64,000 nt of DNA from Engraulis encrasicolus (GCF_034702125.1 NC_085857.1:52438434-52502433), one strand, 5' to 3'. Shown: positions 30,713 to 49,093, numbered from the stretch's first letter. Numbers and translations are program-made. Notes: generated from the sequence alone by a model not told the origin.

Positions 30713-31760
30713 CTGAGTCAGCAGTGGCCTTATGGTTAGGGAGGTAGGTGATCTTAAGATCAGAGAGCTGCATGTTCGAATCCCACCCTCTATCTATGGC
30801 TGATGTGCCCTTAAAAGCAAGGCACTAACCCCACATTGCTCCAGGGACTAGAGCTGTCCACGACCAAGTCATTTACTCCGACTAATCGATTAATGGCACC
30901 CCCCCCCCCCCCCATTTTTTTTTTTTTTTTTTTTTGTACATCCCCAGATAACCCTACTAGGTACAATCTAATGCTTATTCGAAGTTCGAATTCACATAGT
31001 TTTAGCCTATGAAACACAAATAAAAAATGAATTAAAATTAATATTCGGTGATGGAAACAAGCAGCGCATGGTAGGCCTAGAGATGCCACTCGCTGCCTGA
31101 AAGCAGAAGTGTAGCCCAACTGGAGGGCAGAATTAATATCCCTCCGTTGTCTGTCATACCTTTAATCTATTTGGACATTTGTTGCAGCGTTACTGTATAG
31201 TTGTTCACTGGAATGTCCATCAAGCACTTAGTGTCTGTTTATAGTCTTAAATGAAACGCAGCGTTTCCCCTTTCAAATGACCCATGCTGGTTTTGTTTAT
31301 GGCTGGACTGGAGTTGCCGTTCAGGGCAGGAAACAGAATTCTGATAAGCTGTCGGTGAATGACTTATTGTTACAACGTACACACACCCCAAAATATGTTC
31401 ATATCTGGTCGTGATTCTTTGGATGTTAGCACAGAGTAAAATTGCACAGTCAAGTGATAAAGCAAAGTGGTATGGACACTAACGAAGTGCGAGTTAGCAC
31501 CATGACGTTGCAACATAGCATTTTGGAGCTTCAGATTATGCGCCGACGCGTCTCCTCACACTTTTTACACCGTCTGCAATAAACGGATAATTAGCCTATG
31601 CGAGACGAGACCGATGCAGGCGGCTCCCTGGAGTTTTGTTGACCAACGATTAGTCGATATTTGCAGACAGCCCTACCAGGGACTGTACAAAAAAACCTGT
31701 AAAATAACCGTAAATGTACAGTTCAGTTAAACATAATGTAATGTACCAGGGTGACATCTG
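30713..31760 (+). mobile_element. tRNA-derived SINE, split by a hAT insertion
   Basis: The left part (about 30713-30848) has an A-box-like TGGCCTTATGGTTAGGGAGG and a canonical B box GTTCGAATCCC at 30775. The sequence stops at CCAGGGAC and resumes after the transposon at 31676 with CCAGGGACTGTACAAAA, continuing to a poorly defined 3' end. The nesting shows the SINE is older than the hAT insertion. Confidence 0.7.
30849..31675. mobile_element. hAT-type element, 827 bp, perfect TSD
   Basis: The ends TAGAGCTGTCCACGACC and TAGGGCTGTCTGCAAAT (reverse complement of the right end) are related inverted repeats. CCAGGGAC flanks both sides (30841-30848 and 31676-31683). A G/A homopolymer tract lies near 30898-30935. 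There is no transposase frame. Confidence 0.87.
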
Positions 31761-32950
31761 TGATACATGTAATGGATGTACATAACATATGATACGTAAT
31801 ATGTACACAGATGGAATGGAATAGACCAGATACAGTTGCAATATTACTGCTAGGATATTACAATTAGCATCCACTATTAATGTAGGCTAATTGATGTTGA
31901 TATAGTTCCTATATTTTTATTCCACAATCTATTCAGGATTACGTTGAATGTGATGTGTTATTCTTATATGTTTTTGTATGCCACTTCTCCATTTCATGCT
32001 AGTTCAATGGACAATTAAGATTTCCAATCTAACTCTAATCCACTTGGTTATTACAATAACCATCCAATTTGGTTACTTAATGCTTTATATATACATAGGT
32101 ATACACTGAGGGCTGCCCCCTTGCACGGGTGAGGCATAAATGCAATTTTGTTGTGTGCAGTGTGCAGTGTTCACTTGTGTGCTGTGGAGTGCTGTGTCAC
32201 AATGACAATTGGAGTTGGAGTTTCCCAATGGGCTTTCACTTCACTTCATTATCAGTTGATGAAAATGTTTACTATGGTTTAGTTAATCAAGTATGAATCA
32301 TTGGTTAATTTTACATTTATCTGCAGTAAAAATGAAAAAGATAATATTAAAACATAGGCTGAAAAATTCAAGAACATTCTGATAAGGTCCACAAAGATCT
32401 TCAGGAAAGATTTAAGTGACTAAGACGCATTAAGGGTAGTTATTGAGATTTTTTTTCTGTGCATTTATGACTTTATTTAGGAGAAGAGAGTGACAAGAAA
32501 TGAGTGTGTGTGTGAGAGAGAGAGGATGGATCAGCAAAGGACTTCAGGGAACTAAACACCAGTCCCCTGAGTAACAGTAACAGTGCGGCATCTTAGCTCA
32601 CTGACCCACCGTGCCCCAGTAGTGTCATTGATGCCTCTTTAGCACCCTGGTGAGGGTGTAGCATCAGATTGTACCACCAGATGGCGGTAAAGCATCACTG
32701 CTGTTGGGCAGCCAGTACACTTGGATTACACTTAGGTAAAGTCCATTATCCAAACTCCTGTCATCACTTAAGCTCATGCACTCATGATGACGTCTTAAGA
32801 CATCATGACAGATGAAAGAAGTGTGAGTCAATATTTCACAAAAGTGCAACTCAAAGATTATTTTCTCGTTTTCAATCGGGATGTGGAATGGGGAAATGTC
32901 ATGTGTGTGAATAGCAGGGAAACTATAGGCTATTGTTTTCTCCACGGAGG
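31761..32950. other. No gene seen; SINE-like remnant at 32455-32620
   Basis: The 32455-32620 stretch resembles the repeat at 19315-19530 (tttatt-ttaggag...gacaagaaatgagtg). The remainder is AT rich with no coding signal. Confidence 0.4.
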
Positions 32951-32954
32951 TGTG

Positions 32955-33600
32955 AGTTCACAAGTTCAAGTTACAAGTTCACAAGTTTATTTATTTAAGA
33001 AAGGGACAGCATATATTGCCAGCATTTAAACAAAAATGCTAAATATACAAGATTGTAGCCAAGAGGCTAATTTCCGTCTTTTGTCCCTTAACAGGTTTGA
33101 TGTTCCTTAAAAAACGACAAAGTTAAAACAAAACTAAAAAATACACAGTTATTGCACACAGTTGTAAAAAAAAGAGAGTAAAAAATACACACACGTTTGA
33201 AAATAGGCCCTATATAATACAAAATAGGCCTACAATTACAAAATACAATAGGCCCTACCCAAATAAGTTAAACAGCTGCCAGTACTAACTATGTAAGATT
33301 ATGTTGACAGCATTGATAATCCAGTAGCCATAATTTTAACTGTTTACTAAAAGAGTTTACTGTTGGCAGTTCTCTAATTTTACTGGGAATTGTGTTCCAG
33401 GTGTGACAAGCTCTGTAAGAGAAAACAGCCTGACTAAAAGCGCTCTTTCTAAATGGGACAGAGCAATCACCCCTGGAACTGGCTCTGGTAGCCCTGTTAA
33501 TGCTTTTTATGATGAGAGGAGGAGGGGCCAGGCCATGGAAGATTTTGTAGATTAAAACTGAGTCATTATATTTAACATAGTTATCCCAGTCCAATAATCT
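32955..33600 (-). mobile_element. 3' end of a non-LTR retrotransposon
   Basis: A 101-codon open frame (33594 to 33289) matches the C-terminal end of LINE reverse transcriptases: a YKIFHGLAPPPL segment, a VPF-R-S-AFS stretch, and the WNTIPSKIRELPTVNSF block characteristic of this protein end. Downstream on the minus strand is an A/T-rich 3' UTR ending near 32955. It is a 5'-truncated copy. The clade is not fixed from this fragment. Confidence 0.72.
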
Positions 33601-33654
33601 ATGTTTTTTAAAAATATGACAATGATGATGTTCTAGGCTTTCTGTCTATTTCCA

Positions 33655-34535
33655 GTGCTTGTTTGTAATGTTGTAATGAGGACGGAAGTTTGGACAATAG
33701 AGTGTACCTTTGGACAGTGATGAAATGAGGAAGTGCCTCTTACAAATGTCATGTAAGCTACATGTAAGTCAGTCTTGTGTTTTTGTCTACCCAATACAAT
33801 CTTAAACATTCATGTGATTATTTAGGAGCAACTACTTTTTCTGCTGTTTTTCTACTCATATTCTTGTGCAGTCTATCAATGTTTACCCGACCCTGGTATT
33901 TTTGGACTATGCTTTTATCTCTCAGAACTGTGCTTCTCGACTTTTTTACGTTTCATTCATAACATTACATTGTAATTTAAAAAATGTCACTACTACAGAA
34001 GAACAGTAAACTGGTTGGATTATGCCTCCACCATTAAAGACCGATATAGACAGATGGGCAAGCAGACTGACAGACGGACCAGAATGAAGGCAGCACCCTG
34101 AATCATACTGCCAGAGATAATTAGTGATTTTCACTCAATTGTCTGTACTAAGTATCCTTGTATCCTACCAAGTATCCTACCAAAAAGTTACGGGTAGAAT
34201 AGCTGAGTAAGTCTTAAATCTCAAAGTATAGCAAAACTGCTTTTACCTGGACTGTTGGATGTGGAATGGCGCATTATAGTAGGTCTGGCACAGCTGACAT
34301 GATATAGAGTGAGTTTTGGTCTGTTTCTGTGTCCTTGTTTCTAAGGTTTTACAGCCATTGGCTAATAATTAACCTGAGGCACAGCCACCTCTCCATTGAA
34401 AAAACAAATTCAGGTCAAGTACAAACAAAACATGTTTAGATACAGTTTAACTTCAAGATTCCTGCCAACATGATTTACATTAGCATTCTAGGAATTACAG
34501 TTTGTAAGTATGGGTGATGAGGTCACACTTATTCT
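33655..34535. other. No recognised gene
   Basis: AT-rich sequence with short frames and no splice-supported exon. Confidence 0.4.
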
Positions 34536-34540
34536 GTGTT

Positions 34541-34745
34541 GGTGATTCATGTGCCAATTTATGTTTCGTGATCCCTCTTTCTAGGATAAGAGTAAGGGTG
34601 ATCCATGTGCCAACTTATGGATTGTGATGCCTCTTTCTAGGATACGAGTAAGGGTGATTCATGTGCCAATTTATGGATTGTGATGCCTCTTTCTAGGATA
34701 GGGTGATCCATCTGCCAATTTATGGATTGTGATGCCTCTTCACTA
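34541..34745. repeat. Minisatellite of about 63-bp units
   Basis: The unit is gtgattcatgtgccaattta followed by tggattgtgatgcctctttctaggatacgagtaagg in variants. About three and a half copies are present, one missing the gagta segment. Confidence 0.8.
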
Positions 34746-35049
34746 GCTGATGCCCCCAAGTGGCGAGCTGAAATTTTTGGTTTGCTACACAGGGCGGTCT
34801 CATAACCTCCCATCTTTGCTTGTATCATGCGAGGCGAGACGCCATTGATGATAGAAGTTTTATTTAATATATCGCATAAGCACAATTCAAAAGCCATTTT
34901 TTCCCTTTGTGATCAGGATCTTGAGTCGCCCAAAAGTTGGTGTGCCTAGGCTGAACACAGCGAAACGTTACCTTTTTTTCTCCACAGAGGTGGGGTGTCA
35001 GCAACACACGAGACCCCAAGCACAAGTTAGAGGACGGCGGGCTAGAGTT

Positions 35050-35145
35050 CATTTAATTTAATTTATTGTTCATTTAGACAGTGCACAAATACAATTGAGC
35101 CAATATAGCCACAAGGCTAATTTTCATCTGTAGTCCCTGGTAATG
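35050..35145 (-). mobile_element. Second copy of a LINE 3' tail
   Basis: The block aatttattgttcatttagac...gccacaaggctaatttt is similar to 32985-33080 (tttatttatttaag...gccaagaggctaattt) and includes the same tagtccct-type end. It is probably the 3' UTR of the same non-LTR family. Confidence 0.5.
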
Positions 35146-35230
35146 AGATAATGAGATGGTACCTAAGTCTCATACTCAACTCCTCACATAGCCTATTGAC
35201 TCTTTGACTAGGCTCCACTTTGCGTCACAT

Positions 35231-35904
35231 CAATAGGTATGTATACATGGGCACTTCTGATCCGATTAGAATAGGGATATTTTTCTACTCCGATCAGGAA
35301 TTCCCTTGTATACGGCCCGATCGGACTAGATTTCTTTGATCGGATCAGAATTCTAATCGGACTAGAAGAGGTGGTGTAGTCCGATCAGATGGTCCATGTA
35401 TACACTCTATTCCACTTGGTTGTTTGTGACGCAGTCGTGTCACATATTTTAACAAATGAAGCTCTGGTTATCCTAACATTTTAACGCCATATTGGTCGCT
35501 CAATTAATGCAGGACAACTCTCTCCCACCAACCCTGACTTCGTGCTCTCATCCACAGACTTCTTTCTTGTTTGTGAGGTGTTTTAAGTGAACTGGTGACA
35601 ACAGCGCGTTGGAGTGCCGCTGTTACGCACTTGCCCATAAGCGCAAGATTAAGTACAGCAGTGTCGCTTCCCGCTGCACTTTCAGAAAGACTAAAATTAT
35701 AAATAAAGCAAGCGATACTTTCATGTTTATCGCAGTTTCAACCATATAGCCCGGCCTGTTGCTAACCACTGTCCCTGGTAACCGCGCGTGGCAGGTATTC
35801 GAACGTTCGAGGTCAATGTAATGTATACACTTCATTCCGATCAGACTAATCGGATCAGATCTATTCCGATCGGCGAAAAGAGCGCCATATATACACAGCT
35901 ATTG
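35231..35904. mobile_element. Inverted-repeat element with gatcgg motifs
   Basis: The outer ends caataggtatgtatacatgg and its degenerate complement (atatatacacagctattg) pair, and both halves carry many (g)atc(g/a)gat repeats. No clear target duplication was found. There is no coding frame. Confidence 0.55.
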
Positions 35905-36135
35905 TGCAAAATCCAAAAGCACCCCCTTTGCATTGTGATTCATCAGGCACTGTGATAAGTATGTTTTAGTGAAGTGATAGTTGTTAAGGGAAAGGTTCAG
36001 GCACTGACCTATATTATATACTATATATTTAATATATACGTCAGTGGGTTCAGGTCTAGACAACCTGCCATTTGATGTGATGATGCGATGCAACTTTGGT
36101 AGCAGTATACCGGTAGTGAGGCTTTACATGGGCCA

Positions 36136-36230
36136 AATATAATATAATATAATATAATATAATATAATATAATATAATATAATATAATATAATATAATAT
36201 AATGTAATATAATGTAATATAATATAATAT
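36136..36230. repeat. (TAATA)n pentanucleotide array
   Basis: About 19 copies of a five-base AT unit, with two TGTAA variants near the right end. Confidence 0.95.
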
Positions 36231-37126
36231 GTAGTGTATTCACGCTATAATCACAAAAACCTGTTCTCCCACATTGGTTTGTTGTTGCACAACCAGCAGG
36301 TCACATGATCTCATGATCTCAGATAATAATGTAGCTGTAGGGCATTTTGTAGACACAGCACAGGCCACAGCACAGGCTATTTTGTACACACATGCCTTCC
36401 TTGTTAGCCAGCAGACTTTCTTTCTACATCATCCCTTAACACTTATACATTTACGTGACAACTAAAAGGTAGAAAGATGAGGCGCACACAAAGAAACATG
36501 GAGCAACAGACCTTTTCAGTCAAGCCCATTTTCAGAAGGACCCTTTTTGTTTTCCATTTACCCGTTTGTTTTTTTGATGGCATTTCCATGACAAAATGCC
36601 TGGTACTGAATTTGTATATTGCAATGTGCCAACGTGATGAAATCAAATTGATCTTTCCTTTTTTAAAATATATGTGTCTAACAGGCTCAGACACACATTT
36701 TCTTTACTGGTCAACTGCTTTGTATGTACGTGTCTGTTACACAGTAACTCCTGCCAGTTCTAAATATTCTCAGCAAATCAGTATGCTGTACCTTAGTACA
36801 GTATGAAGCAGAACAGAAACAGCAAGTTTTTGGATTATACTACCGGTAGGCTACAGGTGTTCATGTCAGTAGGATGAGTTCTTACCATATACGTACGCTA
36901 CTCATTCAGTTGCAATACAATTACAAAATGCCTTACCTGCAAGAAGAACGGCTCTTTAATCACATAAGGTGGGATATGAAATAAGGCGTTTCTCTTTCCT
37001 ACTGAGAAACAGCAGGAAAGAAGTATTAACGTAAAAACATGTGTTCAACTCTCCAAGTCTGTCAGCTGTGTGCTGATGCGGGTTCAGCACTGTGGTCATG
37101 TGGGCACAGCATATCTGTTAGTTAGC
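36231..37126. other. No recognised gene
   Basis: An open stretch on both strands at 36440-36810 has no splice sites or recognisable motif and is likely chance. Confidence 0.4.
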
Positions 37127-37680
37127 ATGGTAACACCATACCACGTACCTGCTCATCTGCATATCACCACACCACGTACCTGATAGTCTGGATATCACCA
37201 CACCACATACCTGCTCATCTGCATATCACCACACCACGTACCTGATAGTCTGGATATCACCACACCACATACCTGCTCTTCTGCATATCACCATACCACG
37301 TACCTGCTCATCTGCATATCACCACACCACGTACCTGATAGTCTGGATATCACCACACCACATACCTGCTCTTCTGCATATCACCACACCACGTACCTGC
37401 TCTTCTGCATATCACCACACCACATACCTGCTCTTCTGCATATCACCACACTACATACCTGCTCTTCTGCATATCACCACACCACATACCTGCTCTTCTG
37501 CATATCACCACACCACATACCTGCTCTTCTGCATATCACCACACCACATACCTGCTCTTCTGCATATCACCACACCACATACTTGCTCATCTGCATATCA
37601 CCATACCACGTACCTGCTCATCTGCATATCACCACACCACGTACCTGATAGTCTGGATATCACCACACCACATACCTCTT
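37127..37680. repeat. 31-bp minisatellite, about 17 copies
   Basis: The unit is caccacaccacgtacctgct plus catctgcatat, alternating with variants gatagtctggatat and cttctgcatat. The two suffix types form blocks, so there is higher-order structure. Confidence 0.93.
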
Positions 37681-39876
37681 AGTGTGCATGGCACTACCAC
37701 ACCACCTGTTAGGTCCTCGATATGCTTGCTGCATACGCATGCGCGGGCATGTTGTGCACATTAGACGTGTGCATTCAGTGAAAATCACTGGGAGCGACGT
37801 TTCAATGTTGGTTACTGCACTTTGCCTTTGTAGGGTAGAGTGGTATAATTCAGTCATATGAATCAGCTGCTCAGGACCCATACGTATGATTCAGGTGCTA
37901 TCTCTGTTTCTTTTTTGACAGTACCGTAAGGCACTTATTTGCTTGATGTTGTCCAGTGGTTCGCAACTTTTTTTTAAAAAATGAACGCACTATGGACTTC
38001 ATAATAAGAGTCCCAACGCCCCCCTTAGAATGAATAACCCTGGCACCATCACTGAGGTACCCTGACTGTGGTACTGGTCCCCTCCCCATCCCCCACCATC
38101 TCTGAAGTACCCTCTCTGTGGTACTGCTCCCGCACCAGAGTACCATGTGACTGCAGTAATCAGGTATTTGGCAAGTGCAGGTGTTAATTGAATCATGGCA
38201 TATCAGCCCATAGTACTCAGGTGAGGGGAGTCGCTGATTAACAGACTGATTGGAATGGGGCAAATTGTTGCTGGCAAGAAAGTTATAAGTTAGAATGTTT
38301 GATACTCACTATCATCACTTTCTTACATAGCGTAAAACTAAAGTTAAAAAAAAAAAACTGAAAATATAACAAAGAGAAAATAAAGAATAGTCTACAAAAT
38401 TCAGGTGCAATGTGCTATTCTTGTGCTTTCGTTGACAATGATGATTAACAATGTTGGGGAACATAGCAGGCTACATGTCACTCTCGGGCAGAAACTCCAC
38501 TTTTATTATTTTATTATCTCCACAATTTTATTCATTTATGAATCACTATTTTTTAAACAAACATTTCAGCATCAAAGTTGGTTAGCCTATCAAATATATG
38601 TCCATGGAGAATCACCAGTAGAGCTGATTTATATTTTAATAACAGATATAATAATACAAAAGAAGTGGAAATAGGAATGTGAACAAAACGACAAGACTAT
38701 ACTTTGTCGGAGAAAGCAACTCGCAACTGCAATCGTTTTACACTTTCTGCCTACATCCCTAGTTTGTTATGGTGCCTTTTTTAAAGTCCCGGCGTGAAGA
38801 CATGGGGGGTGAGGTCACGCCTTTTGACCAATCAGTGGGCTGGTTGTCAACATACTGTTCAGCTCGCTTCAGCCAGCCAGCTAGCTTTAGACCTGAGTTG
38901 AGCTGAGTTGAGCGCAAGTCGAAATGCAAAATGTTGGCGGCTGAGTTGAGCTGTACCGGGAAAATATGTGCAGTGGAAATGACCCAATAGTTGCAATACC
39001 TTTTTTGACCATTTCCTGCACAGTACACCTTTAATGGCATAAAATACCATAAACTGTTCATTTTATATATACTTGTGACTCTATCAAGTGTGTGTGTTTT
39101 TAAATGTTGTGCACATAGTAAACAGAGTAATAACAAACCATTGTGTTTTTATCAGTGATTTATTTATTCTCTACTGGTCTCACACAATTATACCCCACAC
39201 AATTGCCCATTTTCTCTGACCCATGCTTGGACGTGCACACAGTTGTGATGAGCTGGTGAGTTGTGATGTCTTCAGAAACGGACATCTGCTGGACCACCTG
39301 CTTAGCATGTCTCGGCCAAGTGAGGGAAAGATAAGGCAATCTTTGCTCTGGAGAAAAGGACGCAGTAAACTTAAGGGTTGGACTCATAGAACTCAAGTAG
39401 TCTCTCTCTCAAGTTCTAAGGGCTGTAATTTTACCACCAGGGGGACCCGCAGAGTTATTTTCTTCACCCCGCAAGATCATTTCAAAAGTGTGCTGGCCCA
39501 AATACAGTACACCATTAATCTGTAGCATAACAAGACATGAACAAGACTTGAAATTTGGTGTGTATGAGTGAGCCCAGGCCAATGAAACAGCTCACACTCA
39601 TATGCAACACAATATGTGCAGGCACATTTGAACAACCATATGATGGGAAAGATGAATGTAATGACCATGGCTACTTTTAAGTATTTTTGCCCAGACCAGA
39701 TCCCCATGTCTTCCCATCCCTTCCCTTCTTTTCTTTTTTTCCCTACTTGTAGCAGCAGCACGCACTGAAGAGGATCCTGTAAGCAAAACACAGATCAGAT
39801 CGATAATGAAATGAACACATCTGTAAATACGTATGTACTGTACATAATAGATGCATGTATGCACATATGCATGCAT
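37681..39876. other. No recognised gene; dispersed repeat fragments
   Basis: Includes a ccagtggttcgcaacttttt block at 37953, related to the block at 45830, and degenerate duplications of a ctgaggtaccctgactgtggtact-type stretch at 38050-38130. The region 38860-38960 has a gagctgagttgagc short repeat. Confidence 0.45.
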
Positions 39877-41489
39877 GGTAACACTTTATTTTAGGGATAC
39901 ATCTATTAGCACTAATACATACAATATTAATTCCTTAGGAAGTGACTTGTAAGGCATGTACTAAGCAAAATCAGACAGTTGTTAGACATTTATTCGTAAA
40001 TGTCTTGTTCATGCACAATAAGGGATTTATTACCAATATAACCTTAGTAAGGACCTAGTAGACCTAGATTTCTATTTCTGAGTAAGCAGTAAGGGCCAGA
40101 ATACAATGTGTATAAGCTCCTGGTACACTGTGTGAACAAACCCTGAACAGTGTGAAAACAGATGTGGAATAAGGGTCCCTATTCTAAAGTGATGCATTCC
40201 TCAGCCCAGGTGGCTTAGGGCCCCCACACTACCTAGGGCCCCCACACTACCTAGGGCCCCGACTCTACCGCCCCAGGAAGCAAAGTGTAAGAACACTTCT
40301 AAATATTCGCTAATTTCATTAGACATGCGGATCTCACTTATTCTACTCAATATACAAGAGAGTGATTGGAAGCTTTATATAGCAAGGATTGGACGTAAAC
40401 TTCTTAATGACGGTGGGTGGTGAGATGTCCTTTTTTCATACACCAATTCATTTTAATTGTAAAAACCCTACAATAAATGCAGAATATAACGATGAGTAAT
40501 AGGTTGGAAGCGAAACTAAGCTATTCCTTTGTGATAAATAAGTTAATGTTTGAGAAACTTAGCTCCAAGAAGTGCAGTGCATGATGGGTACGCCCTTAGT
40601 CAGAAAAGCAATCCATGGCCAATGCAGCAATGATAATATTTCTGTTGTTACGTACATGGCAAATTGTTTGGATAGCATCTAAATTTCACGAGTGAGGGGA
40701 GGCGCTAAGGATGTAGGCTCAGAGCTGGGTAGGTTGTCTGTTGGCCTAGATTACGTACCCATCATGCACTGCACTTCTTGAAGCTAATGTTCTCAAACAT
40801 TTACTTAATTATCACAAAAGAATAGATTAATTTTGCTTCAAAACTATTATTCTAATGTTCTGCATTTATTTTGGGGGGTTTTACCATCAAAACTCAGTGG
40901 TACATGAAAAAAATTACATCTCACCAACCCACCGCCATTGACAAGTGTACGTTCAATCCTTGCAATATAAAGGCTCCTGTTACCTCCCTTAAGTTGTTAT
41001 GAAAAAGAGAAAACTAGATGACTCAACAGTCTAAGTACTAATTATTTAATATATCCTTACACTTTGTGGATCGGGGGTGCTAGGTAGTGCGGGCCTGGGT
41101 GGTGTGGGGGCCCTAGATTACGAAGGGGACTTTGGTAGTGCGGAGGACCTGAGCCATCTGGGCTGACCAATGCATCACTTCAGAATAGGGACCCTTATTC
41201 CGCATCTGTTTTCACACTGTTCAGGGTTTGTTCACTCAGTGTGTCGGGAGCTTATACACATTGTATTCTGCCACTTACTACTTACTAATAAATAGAAATA
41301 TAGGCTTACTGGTCCTTATTAAGGTTATATTAGTAATAAATCCCTAATTGGGCATGAACAAGACATTTGTGAATACATGCTTAACAACTGTCTTATTTTG
41401 CTTAGTACATGCCTTACAAGTTACTTACACAGGCATTAATATTGTATGTATTAGTGCTAATAGATGTATCCCTAAAATAAAGTGTTACC
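39877..41489. mobile_element. 1.6-kb fold-back transposon
   Basis: Left arm GGTAACACTTTATTTTAGGG from 39877 pairs with the right arm ending at 41489. Pairing continues, imperfectly, for about 700 bp on each side with a spacer of about 160 bp near 40592-40751. Flanks GCATGCAT and GCATTCAT (39869-39876 and 41490-41497) match at seven of eight positions. No coding frame is seen. Confidence 0.82.
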
Positions 41490-41506
41490 GCATTCATGTA
41501 CGTACT

Positions 41507-41563
41507 GTATGTATGTATGTATGTATGTATGTATGTATGTATGTATGTATGTATGTATGTATG

Positions 41564-41593
<30 letters not shown>
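41507..41593. repeat. (GTAT)n tetranucleotide array
   Basis: About 22 perfect units directly beyond the fold-back element. The apparent Cys-Met-Tyr frame is an artefact of the repeat. Confidence 0.95.
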
Positions 41594-41595
<2 letters not shown>

Positions 41596-41679
41596 CTATG
41601 TAGTATGTCAAGGGAATATGTTTAGGAGAACACAACAGTAATTAAAAGAAAAGAGACTAGGTAAAATCATACACAAAAC

Positions 41680-46646
<4,967 letters not shown>

Positions 46647-48301
46647 CTAAAACACAACACAACACAACACAACATCTCATTATTTTAGAATGTCTGGAAA
46701 TTAATAAATGAATAAATACTGTATATCAATAATAATAAATATGTCAAGGAGTTCTGTCGGTCGAGATTCTTACCTATCTTCTCAAATCGCTTGGTTTAAG
46801 TTATATGATTTAATACAAAAATGTATTATACATTTTATGTATATGGTGCACACAAAAGAGAATGTGAATAGAATCAAGGAACAGCAAGTGATTATGACGC
46901 CATGCAGAATGCCTGCTCATGTGATGCGTACCCATTATGTCATAATTGCTGTTTTAGCATCCAACATCATCAGTTGAAGCCAATGGCAGTTGTGGTTGAA
47001 GCCAATGATTGTGAGCCTACATCATGTAGTACAGTCATATTGGCAATCTAAAACTGTATTTGGTTCTTCTTGGTTGTGATTGGCTGATTTGGTATTCCAT
47101 GCCATTTGTAAAAAAAACAGCAATGTGCGTGATGTGATATGCAGTTTCAGAGCCATAGCCCATTGGTGTTTCCCTGGTAACCACTTCCCCTAAAATGCAC
47201 AATTTGATTTTTCCCCCCTTTTCTTTTCTTTAATTATGTATTAGACATGAAGAAGTATGAGTAAACTATAACCCCCCCCCCCAAATAAATAAATAAATAA
47301 AACAATAAGAAAAAAACACAATCCACCCACATCACACACCAAGGCGTTTCAGAGTGTGATGTAGGCTATGTAGGTTATGTCTGCACATGGGCTAATGTCC
47401 CATGTAGGCCTAGCCTACCTGTGAGTTACTGTGGGGTCAGGCTCCATGTTGTGTTTGTCTGATGCTCCACATGCTGCATATTACTAATGTGCAATAACCA
47501 TGTGATGTAAGGCCTAGGCTATGCCTTGTCCTTACTTGTCCTCTTGTTCAGGGACGCAAAATGAATTTCAGTTTCAATAGGCTAACCATTGATAGCCCAA
47601 TAGGCTTTACATTACATGCCTGTTTCTTTAAAAATATCAAGGGTAAACCAATGTCTTACCTGAGATGTGGTGGATTCAAGAAAGGGTGTAAAAATACATT
47701 GAAAAGAAAATAGCAATGATGCATACAAATGAATACATATAGCGTGCCACAATCCTGAAGTGGACAAAAATCTGTAGACACAATAATCACTGCTCATACA
47801 CTATAATGATGCTGTCACTCTAATCCAAAAATAACTAATGAACAGTGTAGGCCTATGCATTACTAACATTCTCTAAGCCCTTATGACACAATACTTTCAC
47901 AAAATCTTTATGATGTCATCAGATTTTAGTGGTCCAAACTACTGGTCCAGAGGCCACATTCCAGGAGCTCCTATGTAACCAACACTCCTACCACGCTATG
48001 TTAAGTTATGATTCAGAGTTTACCTAGGCCTATGCTGATAGGCTTTGTAATGAGCAGTCATTGTACCGAACTCTTTGGTATTACTATATTTTTTTAGACA
48101 ATTTGGGTACTTTTACGCAAAAATAAAAGGGGGGAATTCATCTTTTTTCTTTCTTTTTAAAGTTTATTTTATATTTGCATAGCCATGTGAGTTTGTACAC
48201 ATCCTTTCCTATTGCAGTGCATGGAATGTATAGCCTATGTGCCTGATTTATATAATACTCATTATCATCACTGTCTTAAACACATATGAATCTCATATCA
48301 C
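46647..48301. other. No recognised gene
   Basis: Contains a C-run and (AATA)n patch at 47272-47300 and a donor-like CAG/GTAAGAC at 47663 (minus) without a clear acceptor partner. Upstream exons of the serine-rich gene could be here but none is convincing. Confidence 0.4.
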
Positions 48302-48946
48302 CTGTTGTTGATTCAAAAGAGGATGCCAGTTTCTGTAGTGCACGGTCCTTGATCTCTCTTCTCTCCCGTTCAACTGCATTCACTATCACCCCGTAATGGC
48401 TGTTGTTGTTTTCACCCATCAGAATGTCAATCTTCTCCATCAGCCCTCTGACTTGTAGGTCATCCTTGTCCCTGATGTTGAGGACATGGTACCTGTTTCC
48501 ACATTTTTCTGCCAGGCATTGGCGCATTCTCCTTTTTACCTCGAGAGCTCTCTCTGCATGTGTCTCATGTAAGAACAGAACTAATGAGTGCTTCCATGCT
48601 CCATACCCTAAAAGACTTAAGTGGTTATATGGCATTGTCCTCTGCTTCTGTGAAGGTCGTGTTCTCATGGATGACGAGGAGAAATACATGAGGTCCTGGA
48701 GGACACAGAGTCACACTAAGCACAAGCTCCTCCTTACATGACATAAGATCATAGTCAGTCCTTCCTGGAGTGTCTACTACAGTGACCTGTATGCCTTCTA
48801 CCTCTGTTTTTTTTCCACACACTGCAGTGTTGTCACATCAGGGTCAAACTCCTCTCTGCCAAGGATGATGTTTCCAGCTAAACTCTTCCCAGCTTCTCTG
48901 TTCCCCAGCAGCACGATCCTCCAGTCTGGAAGATGAGGACCAGCTC
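48302..48946 (-). pseudogene. Broken AIG1 exon, copy of GIMAP exon A
   Basis: From acceptor AAAGCAG the exon reads GAGPHLPDWRIVLLGNREAG and keeps the KSLAGN P-loop, a DTPG and the ENTTF-AE block, closely following exon A. Two length changes break it: one base short around 48811-48825 (leading to TAG) and two bases short around 48635-48640 (leading to TAA); together they return to the original frame. The donor at the 3' end is GTGATA rather than GTAAG. This argues for a decayed gene rather than a functioning one. Confidence 0.85.
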
Positions 48947-49093
48947 CTGCTTTGGACAATATAGACAGTAATGGAGAGACACATGATTTCCTAAAATCAG
49001 GGGGTGCTCATCTTATTATGAAATCAGTCATCCTTTTGGATTTCATTTACAAAGCATTCAAATAAACGTTTTTCTGCCATGGCATTTTTTGCA

